From positions 19,410 to 83,409 of the forward strand of contig JAVYTR010000008.1 of NCBI GenBank assembly GCA_038728585.1: a stretch of DNA of 64,000 bases, read 5' to 3'. Positions 32,211 through 40,943 of the stretch are shown piece after piece. A program made the translations under genes and the position numbers. How positions within the stretch are numbered: the first letter of the stretch is position 1; each line of letters opens with the position of its first letter. The notes below the pieces were generated by a model. That model worked only from the letters and a program-made list of their open reading frames with translations. It did not search any database and was not told where the DNA came from. This DNA comes from Conexivisphaerales archaeon. Lineage in GTDB: Archaea; Thermoproteota; Nitrososphaeria; Conexivisphaerales; DTJL01.

Positions 32211-34733
32211 TTATCTGTTCACTTCAGAGACTCTTGTCCCATCAGCTGTATTCTCAAACCTGTATATCGTCCCTACCTCAGAATCCTCGAATATCTCCTC
32301 GTCATGCGTTATTATAATGATCTGCCTTAAAGCTGAATGGCCTTCACCACTACCTATCTGCGTTACCAGTCTTACAAGAGATTTTCTTCTCTCTTCATCC
32401 AGATGCGTAGTTGGCTCATCGAAGACTATGAAATCGACTTTGCCTTTGCCTATCAAGTCTGCTATCGCAAACCTGAGGGCAAGCGCTATAGCAACTTTCT
32501 CGCCTCCGCTCATTGAATCAACTGATATCTCCCCAGCTTCGCCGTAGCAGATTATGTTGACCTCCCTCTTTCCTTCCCTGAACTCTACTTGAGATATGCC
32601 TATCCCGAAGGCTCTTATGTACTCTGAGGCCTTTCTGCTGATCTGTTTTAAAGCCCATGACCTAAGGCTAGTAGCTAATATACCATCCCTGTTGTATACT
32701 TCCTGCCTTATCTTTTCGTAAACACTGATGTATTCGCTTGCTCTCTCCAACTCCTTCTTGTATGCTGAAAGAGTCTGGACCTCCTCTTCCAGCTTACTAA
32801 TACTGCTTCTTATTCCTCCCCTTTCTTCCCTGAGTTTAGTCAGCTCCGGTACTATCTCCAAGTCATACCTGTTTCTGGCCTGCGAGTATTTCTTCTCATC
32901 ATAATCTTTTGTCTGTTCAAGCAAACTAGCTATCTGAGTCACAAGGCTGGAAGAATAGTCATCTATGCTAAGAGCTTTAATGTCAGCAGCGTGAATATCG
33001 TCAGGAATACCCTTCAATGCAATCTTGAGCTCATCTAGCCTCTTCTCCATCTTCAATACGTCATCAATGCCTGATATCTTGTTCTCATTCAGAAAGGATT
33101 CTGCAACAGCTATTGCCCTTTGCTCATCTTGTAGCTCTTTCTCCCTAGCCTTGATCTGTTTTAACCTGTCAGAAAGCTCTTTCATTTTTGCGTCAAGTGA
33201 GTTAAGCTCTTCCAGCCTGTTCTTCGCATCAAGAAGTGCCTTTTCCTTCTCTTGCAGGTCTTTCTCGATCTGCTCCTTCTCTGACGATGCATCTTCAAAC
33301 TGTCTTTCATAGTCTTGCAGTCTTTCTTGAGCATCTTCGTATTCTCTCAGCTGCTCCAGCGCAGTTTCTACGTTCTGAAGCTCTTTACTTATAGCATCAA
33401 GTTCTCTTTGCTTAATCTCCTTCTCTTCCACCTTTGCTTTTAGCTTGATTTCTACGTTTTCAGGTGATATCTGGCTGTCGCAGACAGGACAGACCCCCTG
33501 CTCCTTCAGTATCTGATAGTCGCTAATCTTTTCATCTATGGCGCCGAGTTCTGAGCGTATCTTTTGCTCCCTTTTCGTCAGCTCCTCCCTTCTTGACTCC
33601 AGTTCCTGCCGTTCTCCGGGCTTCTTCACCTGTCGAAGACGCTCGATCTTGGTGGATAGTTCTTCGATCTTCATACTGCTCTTTTCAAGACGACGTCTGA
33701 GAAGAGATATCTCTTCTCCCATCTTCTCCGGCTTTATAGCTTTTATCTCAGCTGACTTTTCCTTAAGTGTTGTCAGTTCTTTATCGCATTCCATTTCCTC
33801 TTCTCTTAGACTGCTCAGCTCGGACTCAACCTTCTCCTTAGCTAGTATATCTTTGAGAAACCTCTTCGCCTTTGGTATCTTTGAATTTAGGTCCTCTTCC
33901 TCCTGCTTCATCTTCTTCCTTGTTTCTTCAACGTAGACCCTAAGGTTTCTGGTAAGACTCTTTGCATGCTCTACCTGTGTTTTCATCTGCTCCAGTTTGT
34001 TTATCAGCTCAGCAAGCTCTCTTTCTTCCTGCTGAATATCTTCAAGCTCGATTTCAAGCTTCGAAAGCTTTCCCTTCAGGTCATTAATCTGCTTCTCATC
34101 CTCCTCAATCTTCAACTGCAGGCTATCTATACTGTCAGTATCGTAGTTCTGGTATCTTTCTCTCAGCCTGACTTTGAAGCCATCAAGTGCATCCTTCATA
34201 GCATGGTATGCTTTATCGAGCCTTTCTATCCCTATCACTTCGTTGATAAGGTTCTTCATATCTGAAGGTCTGTATTCTGTTACTATGCTGTCCAGCTCGC
34301 CCTGCTGAACGATTGTAGCTATCTCCATCATATCAAAACTCATCCCAGTAATCTTTCTAATTTCATCGGTCATTGATTCCTCCATCTGCTTCCTTTCGCC
34401 TGCAGCCAGCTGCCTGATGCTACCATCATCTGCTATCTCCTTCAGGACACCAGAAACCAATCTACCCTTTGCGTCTATCTTTCTCTCGACAAGATAGCTC
34501 TTACCAGCAACCTTAAACCTGAGAGAAACAGAAGCGAAGGATGCTCCTCTTCTTACAAGGTTTCTGTTTTCGTCGCCTCTCATATGCTTTCCATATAGAG
34601 CAAACGTAACGCCATCTATCACAGAGGATTTTCCCGCGCCATTATGGCCTATGAAGACACTTATCCCCTGCCTGAGCTTCAGCATAGTGTGTCTATGTGA
34701 TATGAAGTTCTCCAGCTCAACCTCTTCGATCAG
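32211..34733 (-). CDS. rad50: DNA repair ATPase Rad50, probable CTG start
   Basis: Rad50 clamps DNA ends and directs Mre11. Walker A is GHNGAGKSS. A long coiled coil carries the zinc hook CPVCD near residue 415. The signature SMSGGEKVAIALALR, Walker B FIVFDEPTTHLD and a D-loop follow. The first ATG (34685) would delete the conserved first strand, but upstream codons read LIEEVELENFISHRHT, exactly the family N-terminus. No ATG, GTG or TTG lies between the in-frame stop and this stretch. A CTG at 34733 overlaps the mre11 stop (CTGA) with a GGAG six bases upstream, so I use it, giving 840 residues. Confidence 0.9.
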   Translation of the reverse strand: MIEEVELENFISHRHTMLKLRQGISVFIGHNGAGKSSVIDGVTFALYGKHMRGDENRNLVRRGASFASVSLRFKVAGKSYLVERKIDAKGRLVSGVLKEIADDGSIRQLAAGERKQMEESMTDEIRKITGMSFDMMEIATIVQQGELDSIVTEYRPSDMKNLINEVIGIERLDKAYHAMKDALDGFKVRLRERYQNYDTDSIDSLQLKIEEDEKQINDLKGKLSKLEIELEDIQQEERELAELINKLEQMKTQVEHAKSLTRNLRVYVEETRKKMKQEEEDLNSKIPKAKRFLKDILAKEKVESELSSLREEEMECDKELTTLKEKSAEIKAIKPEKMGEEISLLRRRLEKSSMKIEELSTKIERLRQVKKPGERQELESRREELTKREQKIRSELGAIDEKISDYQILKEQGVCPVCDSQISPENVEIKLKAKVEEKEIKQRELDAISKELQNVETALEQLREYEDAQERLQDYERQFEDASSEKEQIEKDLQEKEKALLDAKNRLEELNSLDAKMKELSDRLKQIKAREKELQDEQRAIAVAESFLNENKISGIDDVLKMEKRLDELKIALKGIPDDIHAADIKALSIDDYSSSLVTQIASLLEQTKDYDEKKYSQARNRYDLEIVPELTKLREERGGIRSSISKLEEEVQTLSAYKKELERASEYISVYEKIRQEVYNRDGILATSLRSWALKQISRKASEYIRAFGIGISQVEFREGKREVNIICYGEAGEISVDSMSGGEKVAIALALRFAIADLIGKGKVDFIVFDEPTTHLDEERRKSLVRLVTQIGSGEGHSALRQIIIITHDEEIFEDSEVGTIYRFENTADGTRVSEVNR

Positions 34734-35869
34734 ACCCTTCTCCTCTCCTCAAAATATTTCCAGAGAATCTCGATAACTTCCTCTGTATTGTCTTGTGACA
34801 GAAGAGGGAGTATCTCGTTTATCGCCAGATTCGCTGTGTCCTTGTTTCCCAGAATCTTTTCTGTTATACTCAGCATCTCCTGCTGGATGTCAGCTGGTCT
34901 TTCTGCAAGTTCCTTTTCTGCAGAAACTGACTTTTCTTCGACTTCCCACTGATAATAAAGGGAATGTGGTTCGAGACTTCTCAGCACACTTGCAACCTTT
35001 GCTCTTTCCACATTATCTCCTTTTACAATCAAATTAAGCATTGGTTTCTTCTTAAGCTCCTTTATCTTTGAGATTAATTCTCTGACCTGCTTCTCGAGCG
35101 TTTCATAATCAACCTGGAGGGAGAAATGCTTTCTTGTGCTGTTCAGCTGAACCCACTGGTATGAAGCTTCCTGAGTAGAGAAGTCAACTATGTAAAAACC
35201 CTTATGAAATTCTCTAATCCCCTCGCTGGTTGTTGCATCTAGCGAACCTGGGTAACAGACTGGGCCTTTCAACCTTTCAAATCTCTTTTCATACCTGTCA
35301 TGAAGATGTCCCATCGCGTAATAGTCGAAGCTTGTAGGTAGATCGCTTGCTGTCATCTCGCCTGCGAATTTGTGAAACTCGTACATACCCTGATGGAGTA
35401 CGAGAATTTTTTTGCCTGTTCGGTTAGATAGCAAACCATCGAGTGCTGTCAGCTTTTCCTTCAGCTCATCTATCTCATCCCTTCTCCTCTTGTGGTAACC
35501 TACTACAGTCAAACCCTCAATAACTTCTCTTGGCTTACCATCTCCTATGTACGTGGCAAGGTCGACATGCTGGTAAAGAAGTGGAGAGGGAATTGTGTAC
35601 AGCCTGCTTATGTCATGCTCTCCCATAGTGAATACGAACTTTATATTTCTCTCCTTAAGCCTCTTAAGAGCGTCAACAAGCTTTACAAGCGCAGTCCCCT
35701 GAGGCTTGGGCATATCAAAGACATCTCCTGCATGTATTACCAGCTCGACCCCTTCTCTTATCATCACATCTATCGCTTCATTGAACGATTCGTAGAAGTC
35801 CTCTTCCCTTTCCTGCTTGCTGTAGGGCATTGCTCCAAGATGGCTATCAGATAAATGTCCAATCAGCAT
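34730..35869 (-). CDS. mre11: DNA double-strand break repair nuclease Mre11
   Basis: The 379-residue metallophosphoesterase nuclease trims DNA ends with Rad50. Motifs in order: HLSDSHLG, VIHAGDVFD, FTMGEHDIS, VLHQGMYE, YYAMGHLHD. All seven metal-binding positions are represented. The C-terminal half (about 280-379) is the capping and Rad50-binding region. The ATG lies 9 bp after the herA stop, and its stop overlaps the probable rad50 CTG start. It is third in the nurA-herA-mre11-rad50 operon. Confidence 0.92.
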   Translation of the reverse strand: MLIGHLSDSHLGAMPYSKQEREEDFYESFNEAIDVMIREGVELVIHAGDVFDMPKPQGTALVKLVDALKRLKERNIKFVFTMGEHDISRLYTIPSPLLYQHVDLATYIGDGKPREVIEGLTVVGYHKRRRDEIDELKEKLTALDGLLSNRTGKKILVLHQGMYEFHKFAGEMTASDLPTSFDYYAMGHLHDRYEKRFERLKGPVCYPGSLDATTSEGIREFHKGFYIVDFSTQEASYQWVQLNSTRKHFSLQVDYETLEKQVRELISKIKELKKKPMLNLIVKGDNVERAKVASVLRSLEPHSLYYQWEVEEKSVSAEKELAERPADIQQEMLSITEKILGNKDTANLAINEILPLLSQDNTEEVIEILWKYFEERRRV

Positions 35870-35878
35870 CTTTCTTCA

Positions 35879-37390
35879 TCATTCCATCCTTATGAAATCA
35901 GCAGTGCTTTCTTTGGCTACTTTCTTCAGCCTGGCAGCCTGAGCCCACTCCTCGACTGCGTTTATGTCTGCTCCCATCAACTTCTCAGCCACCTTTTCTA
36001 CTCTGACCATCGATGGTAGCACCACCCACTGTCCTAGAAGTATAGCTTCCCCGACATTCAGAGAGGGGAGGAACCCACCTAGCTCTTCTGACAACAGTTC
36101 TGTTGATTCCATTATGTAGCTCTGGTCCTTTGGCTGTGTTATCCTGAGTACAGCAAGAGAGCCCATCTGACTCAGTATATCCTGGTCCAGACGGCTCGGT
36201 CTCTGTGATACAACAATGAGTGCAACTCCGAACTTTCTGCCTTCTCTAGCTATCTTGGCAGCTATGGATTTTGTCTTGTTCGTTGCGTCTCCTGCAGGGA
36301 GAAAGGTGTGTGCCTCTTCTATCGCTATGATTATGGGAGAACTGAACTTTACTTGGCCAGCATCCTTTTCTTCCAGGCTTATCCTTCTGGCTGCTTTTCT
36401 ATCCTCAAGTATCCTATCAAGATAATAAGAGATGACTGTATCAGCCTGAGCTTCTGTCAGCTCGAGCATATTCAACACGTTTATCCTGTTAGGCTGAAGC
36501 TGGTCCAAGGGGTCCTTTATGTCAGGGTCTAGCACATTTCCCTTTCGCCTTAATGCTCTCTGGATTATTTCAATCAGTCTCTCTGCAGTTCTTTTGTCTT
36601 GGGCGTCTTCCTCTTCGTCTGAAGAAATTTCTTCTAGTCGTCTTACAAGCTCACCCCAAAAGTCTCCAGCTTCCTTAACTTCTTTGGTAAATGCTCTGTG
36701 GAGCACACTTCTCTGTTTCTCTGCCCTCTCCCTTACATCGAGCATTCCTGCAAGTTCTTCCACATCAAGAAGCCTGGGGTTGACCTTTGCCTGTATATGG
36801 ACTACTCCAGGAAGGTTCAGGTCTGAATATTCTCCATGATAGTCAAGTATGAGCATAGAACCGTTCAACTCGGCTATCCGCTTTGCGATAAGAGCAAGAA
36901 GGTTTGATTTTCCCCCACCTGTTGCAGCAAGTATTGCTAAATGCCTGCTGGCTATTTTGTTCGGGTCAACACCTACGCTTACGTCGCTGTTTCTAAGCAA
37001 GGTACCGAGCTTCAACCAGCCATCCCTGGCAAAGATTGATGTTAGTGTTGAAGGATCTGCTTCATACACTTCTGTTCCTGGTATGGATGGAACAGAAGGG
37101 ATTTTAGCATACCCACGCTTGAGTTCTTCAACCAGGCCAAGCACTTTGGCTGATGCACTGCGCCTCTTATCCCTGGGATTTTCAGAAGCTGCCCTGCTAC
37201 CTTCCACAGCTGATTCATAGCTCATGGCATTGCTGATAACCTGGCTGCTGACGGTGCTATCTTCTACAAGCGCAAGAGCTCTGCCTTCATCCGTATCAAC
37301 TATTACATATTCACCCACCTTGACAAGCCTTTTTGCTATGAAGCTGAAGCTATAGGGCTTGCTTCCAACATCAACCACTCCTATACTCAT
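35879..37390 (-). CDS. herA: HerA helicase/translocase
   Basis: The 503-residue hexameric FtsK/VirB4-like motor pumps DNA for NurA during end resection. The N-terminal HAS barrel (about 1-110) precedes Walker A AATGGGKSN (about 158) and Walker B IIIAIEEAHTF. A motif VSQRPSRLDQDILSQMGS and the conserved C-terminal brace follow. The start overlaps the nurA stop by 4 bp (ATGA), so the two are translationally coupled. Length is typical. Confidence 0.93.
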   Translation of the reverse strand: MSIGVVDVGSKPYSFSFIAKRLVKVGEYVIVDTDEGRALALVEDSTVSSQVISNAMSYESAVEGSRAASENPRDKRRSASAKVLGLVEELKRGYAKIPSVPSIPGTEVYEADPSTLTSIFARDGWLKLGTLLRNSDVSVGVDPNKIASRHLAILAATGGGKSNLLALIAKRIAELNGSMLILDYHGEYSDLNLPGVVHIQAKVNPRLLDVEELAGMLDVRERAEKQRSVLHRAFTKEVKEAGDFWGELVRRLEEISSDEEEDAQDKRTAERLIEIIQRALRRKGNVLDPDIKDPLDQLQPNRINVLNMLELTEAQADTVISYYLDRILEDRKAARRISLEEKDAGQVKFSSPIIIAIEEAHTFLPAGDATNKTKSIAAKIAREGRKFGVALIVVSQRPSRLDQDILSQMGSLAVLRITQPKDQSYIMESTELLSEELGGFLPSLNVGEAILLGQWVVLPSMVRVEKVAEKLMGADINAVEEWAQAARLKKVAKESTADFIRME

Positions 37391-38256
37391 TCGTTCAGCA
37401 CCTCTCTAGCTCCCGCTTCGACGTCTAAGCCAAGGACAGATGCCAGAGCCTGCATATCATCATCACTTATCTTGCACATTTCGTGCGCAAGCCTGAGGGA
37501 ATAGGAGTATCCGTTAAATCTGTTTGCAGCCAATGCTTCAAATACCTGCTTGCACTCCTGCTGATTCAGTTTTCCCGGAACCTCCACCTTGATGCATGGC
37601 TGATAGTCATCAAGTCTGGCATAAAAGACAGTGATTCCTATGCTGTCGAAATAAGGAGCAGAATAGCCTGCCTTCTTTGTCGCCTTAGTAAAGTAATATA
37701 TATCTCCAAGCGTTCCTTTCAGCATCACATTGCTTTCAGATGTTTTGGCAACAAAGACCACTTTCTGCTCTGTCATCAGGGTCTTGGCATATTCATGAAA
37801 GCTTATGCTCTTTCTTTTCCTTCTGTCATAGTATCTAGCTAAGAGAGAACCATCTACCAACACGAAGTCACACCTTTCCTTGCTTTGCAAGGCGAGAGAG
37901 TATTCGTAATCCATTCCTATGCTTGAAAGATACAGCATTGGGTTGTAAATCGCTTCTCCTCTCTCACTCTCTTCAGTCGCTAAAGTATTTACCCCGACCT
38001 CATATCTTGGCTCAGCGGCAAAGGATCCATTTGGAAATACAGAAACCGCTTCTACGGAGTAAAGGTAGTACCCATGGTACTTCAGATAATTCCAGCTGCT
38101 GTCTATAGCGCATGTATTGTAGGCTCTCAGCTCGGGCTGGCAGGAAAACCACTTATGGTTCGCTTCTCTGAACAGCTCTTGGTTTGTTCTGGCATCCAGT
38201 TTTTGAAGTAGCTTTTCTCTGTTTTCCACGGCATAGGTGTATATCTGAGTGAGCAT
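37387..38256 (-). CDS. nurA: NurA 5'-3' nuclease
   Basis: The 289-residue RNase-H-like nuclease is the partner of HerA. Mn-binding D52 lies in CAIDSSWN and D134 in VLVDGSLLARYY. C-terminal elements AHEMCKISDDDMQAL are normal. First gene of the four-gene repair operon, with a minus-strand TATA-like TTAAATA near 38279-38285. A longer NurA-like protein is encoded at 16003-17745. Confidence 0.88.
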   Translation of the reverse strand: MLTQIYTYAVENREKLLQKLDARTNQELFREANHKWFSCQPELRAYNTCAIDSSWNYLKYHGYYLYSVEAVSVFPNGSFAAEPRYEVGVNTLATEESERGEAIYNPMLYLSSIGMDYEYSLALQSKERCDFVLVDGSLLARYYDRRKRKSISFHEYAKTLMTEQKVVFVAKTSESNVMLKGTLGDIYYFTKATKKAGYSAPYFDSIGITVFYARLDDYQPCIKVEVPGKLNQQECKQVFEALAANRFNGYSYSLRLAHEMCKISDDDMQALASVLGLDVEAGAREVLNE

Positions 38257-38522
38257 GGCAAATTGTATCGGTGCAAAGTATTTAACGATAGCCTCTGACT
38301 GCCTGTTTCAGAAATTTCATATGACAATATGATTATGGAATGCTTTCATTAAGCCTGATTAGTAACTTTGCTTTTTTGCCAGCTTCAAGTGACGAAAATC
38401 TCCTGCTTTTATGGAAGTTCAGCTTATACAATCCTGAGTCATCTTACATCATATGTTTGTACAACTTCGAGTTGAGTCATCCAGGATGAAAGCCTTTCTC
38501 CGTAGCAGGTTCAAATTGAAGT

Positions 38523-39260
38523 CTATTTACTGAGAGCTTTGTAGACACCATCAAACATGAGAAGGTTGGTTTTGCAGATGGTCTCGGCGCAGTATTCCAG
38601 ACCATAACCAGGTCTCTCTTCCGCAAGCCCCAGGTCGATAAGCCTGCTCAGAATATAGGCATTGACCTTGACATGCTCCCTATCTGCCGGACCGTGCTCG
38701 AAGTAGTACGCCGCTTGGTCTTTCGTCAGTCCGTAGTTCTTGACCAGAGAGGGAGCTATGGCAGATGAAACAGAACTGAGGCATCCTTCGTTGGCAAACG
38801 AGCTTGCTCTTATCTCTGCGAAGGTCCCTTGGTATGATAGCTTGACTACCCAGTTGAGGTAAGCCTGAAGCTCGGGCATCAGATTGGCCTCTATGACATC
38901 CTTATGGTCAATCCCCAGGGCTCTGGCAGTGATCATGTAGACGCCATTTATATCCTGATGCGATAACTCTTCTACCATATGCGAGACTACAGCAGATTGA
39001 ATGTCAGGATACTTGAGCAGGATCCAGTTGAATCTACTCATCGTATTGGCGTACAGAGTCAGAATCAGCTCACCTATGACCTTCCCCCATTGCATGTAAA
39101 AAATCCTGAAATTCTGCGTCGTCATCGTACCATCCCTAATTGACCTTATGAAGGGATGGAACTGCAATTTCCTCCAGTAAGGCCTGCATATTGAGGTCAG
39201 TTTCTTTACCTTATGAACTGCTTCAGCAGATACATTTGCTCTTTGCGTATGGATTTTCAT
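38523..39260 (-). CDS. Heme-oxygenase-fold TenA/PqqC-like protein
   Basis: The 245-residue helical protein resembles iron-containing redox enzymes of the heme-oxygenase-like (HDO/PqqC-like) superfamily: LQFHPFIRSIRDGTM, EELSHQDINGVYM and GPADREHVKVNA. The latter two give Glu/His and Glu-His pairs suited to a di-iron site. Members include PqqC, TenA and fatty-acid decarboxylating di-iron enzymes. No thiamin or PQQ genes are adjacent, so the substrate is open. Start ATG 39260; a GTATGG stretch precedes it. Confidence 0.7.
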   Translation of the reverse strand: MKIHTQRANVSAEAVHKVKKLTSICRPYWRKLQFHPFIRSIRDGTMTTQNFRIFYMQWGKVIGELILTLYANTMSRFNWILLKYPDIQSAVVSHMVEELSHQDINGVYMITARALGIDHKDVIEANLMPELQAYLNWVVKLSYQGTFAEIRASSFANEGCLSSVSSAIAPSLVKNYGLTKDQAAYYFEHGPADREHVKVNAYILSRLIDLGLAEERPGYGLEYCAETICKTNLLMFDGVYKALSK

Positions 39261-39405
39261 TTCATAAAGAGGCTTCCCATCACAGTTATAGGTATTTGCA
39301 TACAGGTGTACATTCTACTTGAGGATCTTCATGATACTTAGCTAGATAGCAAGCGCAGAGGGCTTAGGCTATGCCTATTATGTGTATACAACTATTAACA
39401 AATAG

Positions 39406-39412
39406 CTATATA
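39406..39412 (+). promoter_or_regulatory. TATA box of the MFS transporter gene
   Basis: CTATATA predicts transcription starting near 39436, just before the TTG at 39441. Confidence 0.45.
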
Positions 39413-39440
39413 CAAAGAAAAGAGGGCAAATGCCAAGACT

Positions 39441-40730
39441 TTGCAAGAAACAATAACCTACACAGCTTCAGAGAAGAAACGTACGCTCTTGGGAGTATTT
39501 CTCGGCTATCTCTTTGACGGTTATGACTTACAGATTATAAGCTACGTGCTACCTGTAATGAGTGCAAGCCTTGGAGTTAACATCTCCTCTCTTGCCGTCG
39601 CCATTTCCTACTCTCTTTACGGTTCTATACTAGGAGGATTCGTATTCGGCTGGCTGGCTGATATATTTGGCAGGAAAAGAATCCTGCTTCTTACAATCCT
39701 GACTTTTGGTATATTTACACTTCTTACGGGGTTTGCTACGAACGTTGACCAGGTCTACATACTTCGCTTCCTAGCTGGATTAGGAATCGGAGGAGAGTGG
39801 GGTATAGGATTTTCACTGCTGAACGAAGCGTGGCAGGAGAAGACGAGAGGGAAGGCAGGTTCGGTTCTCTTCAGCATGTACCCGTATGGCCTGCTTCTAG
39901 CAGCACTGACTGCTGGAATCTTTCTTTCCAGGTTCGGAAATGTATTGGGCTGGAGATACTCATTCATGTTTGCGGGGTCTTTATCTCTTGCCTTACTTCT
40001 GCTCAGGTTTATCCTTCCTGAATCTAAAATGTGGCAAGCATACATGAAAAGCAAGAGAGAGGGAAAACTGCCGGCTGGATACGACAGAAGAACACCTGTT
40101 ATTCAGATATTTTCAAAAGAACACAGAACCACTACACTGCTAATCTCATTTTTCAGTGCCTTCGCTCTCTTTGGAGGTTACTCCGTAATAGTGTTCACAC
40201 CTACTTATCTGGGTTTCGGAGGTCTGCACATCTCTGTTCCCAACTACACGCTCGTAATCGCTTTGGCTCTGTTCCTCGGCACTCCTGGCTACTTTGTAGA
40301 CGGTTATCTTTCTGACAAGTTCGGCAGAAAGAGGGCAGCTCAGCTGTTTATACCTGGTCTTTTGCTCTCGTTGGTCTGGCTTTACTTATTAGTTCTGTCC
40401 AAGCCTGAATTCTCTGGCATACTTGCATTTCCCGTATTCTACGCGCTAATAGCTATAAACTTCTTTCAAGGCTATTTCGGACACCTTGGAGTTTGGTTCG
40501 GAGAGCTTTATCCCACAAAGATCAGGGCAACCGCCTCGAATTTTGCGTTTGTTGTCGCTGGAAGGGGTCTTGGCGCAGCAACGGCTCCCATCATCATCCC
40601 TATATTAGCTCATTATGTTGAGAATCTGGGGGTTGCCATGACTCTGGGAGGGATATTTGGAGCTTTAGGCGCCATCATAGTGTCAATCTATATTAGGGAA
40701 ACAAAGGGGACTGTACTGAGGCCAGTCTGA
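39441..40730 (+). CDS. MFS metabolite:proton symporter, sugar/aromatic acid type
   Basis: The 429-residue transporter has 12 membrane helices. Loop 2-3 motif GWLADIFGRKR, the internal repeat YLSDKFGRKR in loop 8-9, GLGIGGEWGIGFSLLNE and PESKMW are characteristic of the AAHS/metabolite:H+ symporter groups. The first helix has YLFDGYDLQIISYVLP, where the Asp is shared with carboxylate carriers. TTG start inferred; an ATG at 39430 is in another frame. Monocistronic, divergent from the TenA-like gene. Carries an organic acid or nucleobase-related solute; exact substrate unknown. Confidence 0.85.
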   Translation: MQETITYTASEKKRTLLGVFLGYLFDGYDLQIISYVLPVMSASLGVNISSLAVAISYSLYGSILGGFVFGWLADIFGRKRILLLTILTFGIFTLLTGFATNVDQVYILRFLAGLGIGGEWGIGFSLLNEAWQEKTRGKAGSVLFSMYPYGLLLAALTAGIFLSRFGNVLGWRYSFMFAGSLSLALLLLRFILPESKMWQAYMKSKREGKLPAGYDRRTPVIQIFSKEHRTTTLLISFFSAFALFGGYSVIVFTPTYLGFGGLHISVPNYTLVIALALFLGTPGYFVDGYLSDKFGRKRAAQLFIPGLLLSLVWLYLLVLSKPEFSGILAFPVFYALIAINFFQGYFGHLGVWFGELYPTKIRATASNFAFVVAGRGLGAATAPIIIPILAHYVENLGVAMTLGGIFGALGAIIVSIYIRETKGTVLRPV

Positions 40731-40762
40731 TATTTTTCCTGAGAGTCTACGGATAGGTAACT

Positions 40763-40876
40763 ATGCATAGCTCAGAACTCGAGAAACTGAGAGAAAATGA
40801 AGAAGATGAAGAGATGAGGCTCCTGTTTTACTTGGTTTGGAAAGCAGGTTTACTCTGTCATAATAACTCTCTCTAA
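40763..40876 (+). CDS. Possible 37-residue acidic small protein
   Basis: The frame runs from ATG 40763 to TAA 40874-40876 in the gap after the MFS gene. The peptide is acidic then hydrophobic (SSELEKLRENEEDEEMRLL, FYLVWKAGLL). The amphipathic pattern is protein-like, but there is no clear promoter or SD and no family. Low support. Confidence 0.2.
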   Translation: MHSSELEKLRENEEDEEMRLLFYLVWKAGLLCHNNSL

Positions 40877-40943
40877 AAAGTTCATCCTAAATACTATTTG
40901 ACTTATGTAATAGGAAAGATGCTTTATGGTGACTTGTACCACT

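Noticed and set aside
33025..34265. Several Ser- and Leu-rich plus-strand frames
   Set aside because: They are antisense shadows of the coiled-coil region of Rad50.
38510..38516. GGTTCAAAT, resembling a tRNA T-loop
   Set aside because: No acceptor stem, anticodon arm or D arm can be formed around it.
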